Shown here one piece after another: positions 57,504 to 64,000 of a DNA stretch of 64,000 bases. The notes beneath the pieces were generated by a model. It had not been told where the DNA came from. It ran no database searches and worked only from the letters and a program-made list of their open reading frames with translations. Every line of letters begins with the position of its first letter. Within the stretch, counting starts at the first letter, position 1. Origin of the DNA: Asterella californica (lineage: Eukaryota; Streptophyta; Marchantiopsida; Marchantiales; Aytoniaceae); the NCBI GenBank assembly GCA_036924285.1, contig JAYKYS010000010.1, positions 6,634,001 to 6,698,000 on the forward strand, written 5' to 3'. The position numbers were made by a program, and so were the translations under genes.

Positions 57504-60123
57504 GATACAGTCCTCCCCTGTACCCTAGGCTGAGGAGCAGAGAAAGGGAGAAGCAGAAGCATGTCCTTGTTTGGTGCAGTGAACCACATCCACCACGAAT
57601 CGGTATTGGACTTACCAGTTAGCGTCTCATGGGATAGCCCAAGAGTGGACGGAGGGTGTTTATACAAGATGGATACATGTAAGTTCTCCCCAGATAACTT
57701 CCATGAGTTCAACAAGGACAAAAGCAGCAGGATAACACTTCATCCACAACACCTCCGGACTTAGCTATAGGCCGGCGGCTTTAGCACTAGAGCAACAGAA
57801 CCTATCCTGAAAAGTCATGAAGTAACGTCACTGACTGGAGGGGACGTTCCCGTTACCTGTCTGATGTGATGGGCCCCATTCTGCTGTTGTGTCTCAAAGC
57901 CGAGTGACACTACGCCTTATCCTCAGAGAGGGCGATGGCGATGGCGATGTGCATTTCAACACCTTCTGCCAAAAGTATATTTTCACTCTTGAGCTTTCGT
58001 GTAATCTCCGTTGGATATTCAGTGTGAAGCATATTGACGACGACAGCATCCATCCGTAATCATTGTGGTGGACACTGATGCTGAGCTCGATCGTGATCCA
58101 GTCCATGTGAGTGTGATCGGAGCTGCTAACGTGGTGTGGCTTACACCCGCAGCAGACATCGTAAGCACCCCTTACAGATTTCTCCAGTGAGACGACTGCA
58201 TATCAGCTTGCATATGCGATGTGCCTTGTCGGAATCTTGGGTCGATCGAGATTCCAACAAGACCAAGGTTAAAATAGTACTTAATCATTCCCAAGAGACC
58301 AAATGGAAAATCGGGCTCTTCTGAGACATTTAGAATTGTATGGACGGAAGCTTATACAATCCTTAGCAGTTCGTCCCATCCGATCGCATGTGCAAGTCGC
58401 TTGCTCGAGGTAAGAACAGAGGTTCAGAGATATAAAGCTCTTGAAACATCGTTCCCTTCATTTCGTCGTTCGCACGCGGACCAGCACATGCAGGACTCGA
58501 TCCCGATCGTTGAGAGAAACAAGCGAGAGTATAACGTCGGTGTCTAGTCAGATGAAGCTTCTCAGAAGGCCGGGGAGTGGCATGCCTTGTAGTCTAGCCC
58601 TAACAGCTTCTTAAACAGCTCGGGATAAGTTGTTCACCGTACCTTTCTAAAATGTCGCTTCTACACCGATAATTCAGAAATACCCGTCAAGGAGATGACA
58701 ATTGAAGCACGCAGGTTTACTCCAGAGAACAACTTCGTATTCAAACCACAGACCTCATTCGTCTGGACCTGGTGCACAACAACTGAGAACTGAGAATCCA
58801 GTCCTATGCACGCAGGTCCACTCCAATGAGGTTCCTAGGAAGGACGGGGAGGCGAGGTACGAAGCACAACAGAATTAGCCAGGAAGAATTCCACTTACCA
58901 CTTAACGATGCATGATCAACTTCAGAGGCAACTATCTACTGTTCTGTACTAGTCTTATGACTTTTGTTTTCGATTCTAACCAAAGTCGCAGGAGGTGAGA
59001 CATTACTGTCCCCAGAGGACGAATTCAACATTACGAGTTCCGAAGACCGACTTTCCTTAGCTAGATCCCTCCAGCAGAATATTCACTCCGACACCGGACT
59101 AACATAGGCAAGGACACTACGTACCTCTGAAGACACCGGGATGTAATCCTGCGGTAACTATCCAGTTTTACTGACGATTTAATATTTCAAGAGGCTGGGC
59201 CTGATAGGGCTTTAGAACACAACTACATTGCTTCAGACTGATGTCGGACGAAGCACAAAGAGCTCTGCCTACCGTCCGCCAACTCCAGGACACGCTTTAG
59301 TGGCTTCAAGCGACAGGGCTTACTTCGCTACCAAGCGTGGGATGTTCATGGGACTCCACAGCCTCGCATGCACGACATATGGAGTACAGGTACTGAGTGC
59401 AACCGGAGATCCCCGCGAGCCTCTATGCGCTTGCACTACAGAACTCTCAGGCTAGCACGAAACCCGAACAAGTGGATATAATACAGCACAAAGACGTAAA
59501 CAAGCAGTGCTCACAAAAGAACTGGTGAAAACGTCTCAACCATCTCCACAAAAAGAACGAGATAAGGCTTGAAGCATTAGGTGCTGTTGTCCATTCACTG
59601 GCAGACATCAAATTATAGACGGTCTAGATGGACGAATAGCAACAGGGATATAATGATAGTATACCTTACATTGTTTCACCTCAGTGACTAGCTCAGAGAC
59701 TTCTTTCCTGTATTTCGTTTAGATGTTTACTCATCTGCAGGAGGTGTTGGAACAAAACTGCTCATACTCAAAAGAAAATAAAATTTGTCAGAATCAAAAC
59801 TGTGCGCTTATCTAACAGCAATGGGTATCACTTCCATGTCCCACTCAACTAGGAGGGACATGTAATGACTGAAAACTGGAATACTTCCTAAAATTGATTG
59901 TGATCTAATTGACTTTCTCTTCTCAGCTCCCTCTAACTCTCCCACACCAATACGTTAACACGTGCAACCAGATGTACCTGAGAGACACTGATCGAATTAC
60001 AAGTCCCCCGAGACCCTAGGTAAGGGCCTTCGGTCTCCTCTTTCCATTTAGGCAACCCAGGTTTTTATGTAATCTCAAGGTAAACATTGCTCCACAAAGA
60101 AACATTTCAATGAGATACGCAAA
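57504..60123. other. Intergenic, includes the eIF(iso)4G 3' flank
   Basis: A 68-codon frame at 57561-57764 (MSLFGAVNHIHHESVL) contains a good donor-like GTAAGT but no recognisable motif, so I do not call it. The right end should contain the 3' untranslated region of eIF(iso)4G, which reads leftward. No other gene is supported. Confidence 0.45.
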
Positions 60124-62733
60124 TTATAAATACGCAGCTAATGCGTCCAGTCCTTCTCCTTTCAGAAACTCAAGTAGACCACTTCTGTCTGACAAACCGA
60201 AAAGGTCCAAATTGCTGTCCAGTGACATGCTCCTGACGAAGGCCTTCATTTGCTCCTCATTGGATTTACTTAGCAATGTCTTGGATGTAGCGGTAAATAC
60301 TACCCTGCGCAAGTCATCGTCGTCTTGGATCTTCTTGCATACCTCGACCAACAAACTACCATCGGCGGCACTGACTGCCACGAGGTTTGCCAGAATCTTT
60401 CCCAAGAGCTTAGGAGCCAAAGGTGCATCCATTGCGAAGTCCTCCAGCTGCTCAGCTGCTAGCATTACCCCTGCCCTGATAGAATCGCCGGAAAGAACCT
60501 TTTCGGAGTACAAGGAATCGAACAGTTTCGAAACAAGTTCCTGCTCCTTATCCCGTTTTTCAAAAACAATGGACAAAGTAATTTGCACAAATTGAGGATG
60601 AACTTCAACCCCGCCTAATTCCTTCACGCAAAGCTTTGCTTCGTTCAGATCTACGATGGTGAAGTACTCCGTCAGTAGTGACTCCGTTTTCTTCGTCAGC
60701 TTTTCAGTGCTGGGAGGTGCAGCAGCTGCTGGTGCCTCTCTCTCTGGAACCTTAGCAGGTTCAGGTACTGGCACAGAGCTAGGTGCAGCACGGAAGGCCG
60801 AATCAGCAGGACCAGGTCCATTCCTCAGAGAACTAGGAGGAGCAGTAGGTGCTGGAGAAGAATTTCCAAGCAAAGCACTTGGTCTACCCATAAAAGATCC
60901 ACCGGTTCCTTGTGGTAGAACTCTAGGATTTACAATGCTTGATCTCATCCCAACTAGCGCAAGGCGATTGAATGTGCTGCCCGAAACTGCGGGGCTGGGT
61001 GCAACTCCTGTGGGCTCACGCTTATTTTTCCTCCCCATACTTACCGTTTCCCATCCATCATCCAATCCTGGGATACCAAATGAACTTCCCGGCATCATAG
61101 GACCCGGTCTCCCTCCGGAGGGCATGCCGGGCATTCCAGGCATACCGGGCATCATTCCCCCCGGCATTATACCTGGAGGAGCACCACCACCAACACGACT
61201 TACCCTCAGGTTAGCAGCCCCGGCTCGAAGGCCAAGCTTCTGCTCCGCTTCAGCGTGGATCTCGTTGATGGTCTTGGCTCTGACCTCCTCGCGCCGTGGT
61301 ACCCAATTGTTAGCACGGACATCAAGAATATTCCGGATCATGAACCTGATACGAGATGCGAGATGAGTGTTTTTATCAAGAGCTCTCAACCTGTCGAAGT
61401 AGTTATCAACTGCAGACTTGAATTTAGCACTTGGGTCTAGTTCTTTGCCGACTGTATTTAGAAGCTGGCAGAGCGCCTCCACGTTCTCCTCTGCCGGTGT
61501 AGCCTTAGGATCTTGCCCTAAAAGCTCTTGAATACAAGCGTGTACGATCTTCTCAGGGATCATTTTCTGCTTGAAGAGCTCTCCAATAAACTTAATGTTA
61601 CCAAGTGTTCGCAACTTCACATTCCTTTCCTTCTCGGCGCGGGCCATCTCTTGGTCCGGTCCGGTCATCTGCCTGATTTCAGCTCGGAGTGCATCTGCTC
61701 CCTCGAATTCGGATTGACATGTGTTCAACAGAACACGTCGGAACGTGATAGGTTTCTCACCCGGCTCAGAGGAAGGGAACTCAGGAAGAGCTTTGCTCAG
61801 ATCAACGCACAATTCAGCATACATAGGACAGAATGTAGGCTCAAGGACGGCCTTGTCAAAGACAAGAGAAATCACTTCCTGCAAAATATCAGCTGATGTG
61901 ATCCCTGCCTCAAGGAGCTGATCCAAAAGAACCGCATACTTTTCGGGCGTGAGCTTATTCAGAATACCCTTTACAGTCTTGTATACCTTCTCCTTCTCGG
62001 TCTGCGCACCTCTCCTAGCTGACCACGGATTCGAGGCCTTGACGATAGCAGGTCCAGGTCCTGAATGCATACCAGGAGATGGCTCTGGGCCGCGATTTTG
62101 TGGAGCATTAGATTGCCGATCATTCTGAGGTCCCCTTTCTCTTTCTACTCTGTCTCTATCTCTGTTCTCCTTCGGTCCCGCTCTTTCTCGATACGGATCT
62201 CGCTCCCTAGGTCTGTCCTCTCTCTCTGGTGGCGGCGCAGGCAAAGGTGTGCGCTCTCGCCAATTCCTCAAATCCGGTTCCGAGGTTCTCTCGGGCTGAT
62301 AAGTCGGCTGCGGACGACCAAATTCTTCATAGATACTACTGCTGCCGGTGCGTTGAACATCTGATCCAGCAATCTCAGCGGGCAGAGCCGTCCATTCCTC
62401 CTTGTACCCTAGCAGTTCCTCCTTCGTATATCGAGTGACTTCCTGTCTCGGCTTGGATGATCTCGATTGCTTTTCCTGTCGATGTGGGAACACGGGAGCA
62501 GCGCCTGATACATATCCTGAGGCCCTCGGAGGAGCTGATCCAGCCAAAGGATCAGCAGGGGCTGCGGCACCACTTGTGGTTGGACCATACCTAAAAGAGA
62601 AACGGCCTCCACCTCCAGGCCTCAAACTCACGAACTCCTTGGGTCCACTCTCTGCCCCTCCTGTAGTGCTGGCTTCAGATGGTAGGGATGGACTCGAGGT
62701 CGGCGGCAACAAGGTTGTAGCAGAGGCATCCAT
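60124..62733 (-). CDS. eIFiso4G: Eukaryotic translation initiation factor eIF(iso)4G
   Basis: This is the plant-specific scaffold that joins the cap-binding eIF(iso)4E to eIF4A and eIF3 on mRNA in the cytoplasm. The frame is 869 codons long. I chose the ATG at 62733 (ACAATGG context); four more codons are open upstream but only from a TTG. The eIF4E-binding motif YTKEELL (YxxxxL plus hydrophobic) begins at about residue 102. A proline-, Arg- and Glu-rich region (about 140-235) precedes the MIF4G domain, which starts VYKTVKGILNKLTPEKY near 250 and runs to about 480. A Gly-Met-Pro-rich linker (MPGMPGMPGMPSGG) follows. The MA3 domain begins KLTKKTESLLTEYF near 690, and the protein ends LEFLKGEGLDALAAYL. 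No interruption or intron-like insert is visible. Confidence 0.95.
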   Translation of the reverse strand: MDASATTLLPPTSSPSLPSEASTTGGAESGPKEFVSLRPGGGGRFSFRYGPTTSGAAAPADPLAGSAPPRASGYVSGAAPVFPHRQEKQSRSSKPRQEVTRYTKEELLGYKEEWTALPAEIAGSDVQRTGSSSIYEEFGRPQPTYQPERTSEPDLRNWRERTPLPAPPPEREDRPRERDPYRERAGPKENRDRDRVERERGPQNDRQSNAPQNRGPEPSPGMHSGPGPAIVKASNPWSARRGAQTEKEKVYKTVKGILNKLTPEKYAVLLDQLLEAGITSADILQEVISLVFDKAVLEPTFCPMYAELCVDLSKALPEFPSSEPGEKPITFRRVLLNTCQSEFEGADALRAEIRQMTGPDQEMARAEKERNVKLRTLGNIKFIGELFKQKMIPEKIVHACIQELLGQDPKATPAEENVEALCQLLNTVGKELDPSAKFKSAVDNYFDRLRALDKNTHLASRIRFMIRNILDVRANNWVPRREEVRAKTINEIHAEAEQKLGLRAGAANLRVSRVGGGAPPGIMPGGMMPGMPGMPGMPSGGRPGPMMPGSSFGIPGLDDGWETVSMGRKNKREPTGVAPSPAVSGSTFNRLALVGMRSSIVNPRVLPQGTGGSFMGRPSALLGNSSPAPTAPPSSLRNGPGPADSAFRAAPSSVPVPEPAKVPEREAPAAAAPPSTEKLTKKTESLLTEYFTIVDLNEAKLCVKELGGVEVHPQFVQITLSIVFEKRDKEQELVSKLFDSLYSEKVLSGDSIRAGVMLAAEQLEDFAMDAPLAPKLLGKILANLVAVSAADGSLLVEVCKKIQDDDDLRRVVFTATSKTLLSKSNEEQMKAFVRSMSLDSNLDLFGLSDRSGLLEFLKGEGLDALAAYL

Positions 62734-64000
62734 TGTGCAAAACAAAGTTTTTTAGAGATTTGAACTTTCAGCAAGCAATCTGATTGACAAGTTACCGTGG
62801 TCGCCGCGACGATTTAGGGCAGGCAGCCCAGGCTCCCTATAGCTCTGCTCGAATGGGGATTTACCGGAGCTCAGCGGCAGCAAGTTTATAACCGCAACAT
62901 TCACTGCATCCAACCGAACGAGTTCGAAGATTTAGGGCCAGAACACACGTCATACTAATCTCCCTCAGTTGGTGCCACATCCAACCCTCCTGGTCTTGCC
63001 CACCAACATACAGATGGAGTGGAAAGAAGATGGAGGGAGAGGAAAATAACCAGAGAAAGACAGAGAGGAGGGAGCAGGGAGAGGGCCAGCAAGACCGATG
63101 GAGAGAGAATGATGAAGGTAATGCGACAGAGTTCAACCAAGTATTGAAGATCAACACCGACCCAATGTGACAGGACTAACAGATTGAAATGATATGCACG
63201 AGCTTGGCACCTCAACCACAGACAAACTGACTACGACTAGAATGCGATTCGATACAACGACGGTGAAAACATACCCCTTCTTAGGATGTGTGAGTGTTAA
63301 TGAATCCCTCTGTTGTAATATGATGGGTGAACTTTTTAGGTCCCGGCCTCTGGCGGCCCCTCGGGGTTAGCCTTTGGCAGCACCCGAAACTTGAGTTTCA
63401 ACTGCGAATGAATAAAATGAATGAATGACCTAATTTTCAAGAGCCGAAATCCTTGGCGATTTCACATCTGCCTCCTGCTCAAGCACTAGTTCGGGCGGTG
63501 AGAAGAGTATCACCGATGCTCAGCTCTCCGCCAAGCTCTCGATCTAGGCCTACCCTGGAGAGCCAGATTACCCCGAGAGGGAGAAGGGAGGAGAGCGATG
63601 GCTGAAGAGGATTAAGAACGAGCCGAGCCCAAAATACATGACCTAACTTTATACAGTGCTTGTAGCTACACCCCAGAGAAAGCCCCCTAAAGGCTCGACC
63701 ATCCACGGAAATGCTCAGTCAGTAGTAAGTAGTTCAAGTCTGTAGAACTACTGCTAGCAGCACCTCCTTCTTTCTACTACCTCTATCGGTAGTTGTATTA
63801 CCTTAGCATAGCAGCGACACAGTTCGGACCTCCTTCTATCCTTCCATCACCCCCTTCTACCACTCCTTACCCTTCCACTGCCCTCTCCCTCCCTCTAGAC
63901 CTGTTGCTCACAAGCCATACCCACCCACAGCATCTCAGAATCCCATTGCACCAGACTGCTTGATTGCACCAGACTACCTCCCCGATCTCGCTATCTATCT
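62734..64000 (-). promoter_or_regulatory. eIF(iso)4G upstream region
   Basis: On the coding strand 63010-63120 is a long pyrimidine-rich tract of CTCTCC type, common in plant leaders. The 62760-62870 stretch contains small palindromes such as GTCGCCGCGAC. Frames at 63.0-63.7 kb have no motif. A leader intron is possible but cannot be placed. Confidence 0.45.

Noticed and set aside
57561..57764. Possible first exon with a GTAAGT donor
   Set aside because: No following exon or protein motif could be found, so there is no support beyond chance.
60656..61366. 236-codon open frame antisense to eIF(iso)4G
   Set aside because: It mirrors the Gly-, Pro- and Ala-rich part of eIF(iso)4G and has no independent motif; a shadow frame.
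62734..62745. Longer eIF(iso)4G start (four extra codons)
   Set aside because: The upstream start would be TTG; the ATG at 62733 has a good plant context (ACAATGG).

Overview
This is a nuclear window from a land plant, most likely a bryophyte and possibly a liverwort; the species cannot be fixed from the sequence. The reasons are a trimodular PAS-EDR-Raf kinase of the ARK/ANR (CTR1-like) type described in mosses and liverworts, the plant-specific translation factor eIF(iso)4G, plant GT-AG introns, a TTTAGGG-type telomeric stretch inside an intron, and heavy loading with Ty3/gypsy retrotransposon remains.

Three host genes are supported. (1) 29-7034 (+): a Raf-like MAP3K with PAS, EDR and kinase domains. 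I reconstructed it as 16 exons whose phases all agree; the 5' end may lie outside the window. (2) 21035-24034 (-): the mRNA decapping enzyme DCP2. It has 8 exons, 328 codons, an intact Nudix box and a conserved C-terminal motif. Its exons are short, so no long ORF reveals it. (3) 60124-62733 (-): eIF(iso)4G, 869 codons in a single exon, with an eIF4E-binding motif, a MIF4G domain and an MA3 domain.

Between the kinase gene and DCP2 lie a relic of a HUH-endonuclease (Replitron-like) transposon at 9562-10200 (-), a roughly 8 kb AT-rich non-coding block at about 10.8-19.2 kb holding a decayed tRNA-Ser-like sequence, and a cluster of short tandem repeats at 19.2-20.5 kb.

From 25 to 56 kb the window is a nested retroelement graveyard. 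It holds an RNase H-integrase fragment (26290-27599, -) and a nearly complete Ty3/gypsy element (33417-42815, -) with 1.37 kb TG...CA LTRs and a duplicated right end. That element is inserted inside an ORF of a second, non-autonomous family, which appears in four places in both orientations and encodes an unrecognised globular plus coiled-coil protein in a landscape rich in GAAGAC/GTCTTC. A third gypsy element (51.9-56.2 kb, +) has its integrase C-terminus ahead of gag, as if circularly permuted. Several of its stop codons look like single C-to-T (or G-to-A) changes, which fits methylation-driven decay.

The three host genes are not an operon. DCP2 and eIF(iso)4G both act on the mRNA cap in translation and decay, and the kinase belongs to the abscisic-acid and stress signalling family; their proximity is probably incidental. 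The rest of the window (7.0-9.5, 24.0-25.1, 44.0-44.8, 50.4-51.9, 56.2-60.1 and 62.7-64 kb) holds no gene I can support.
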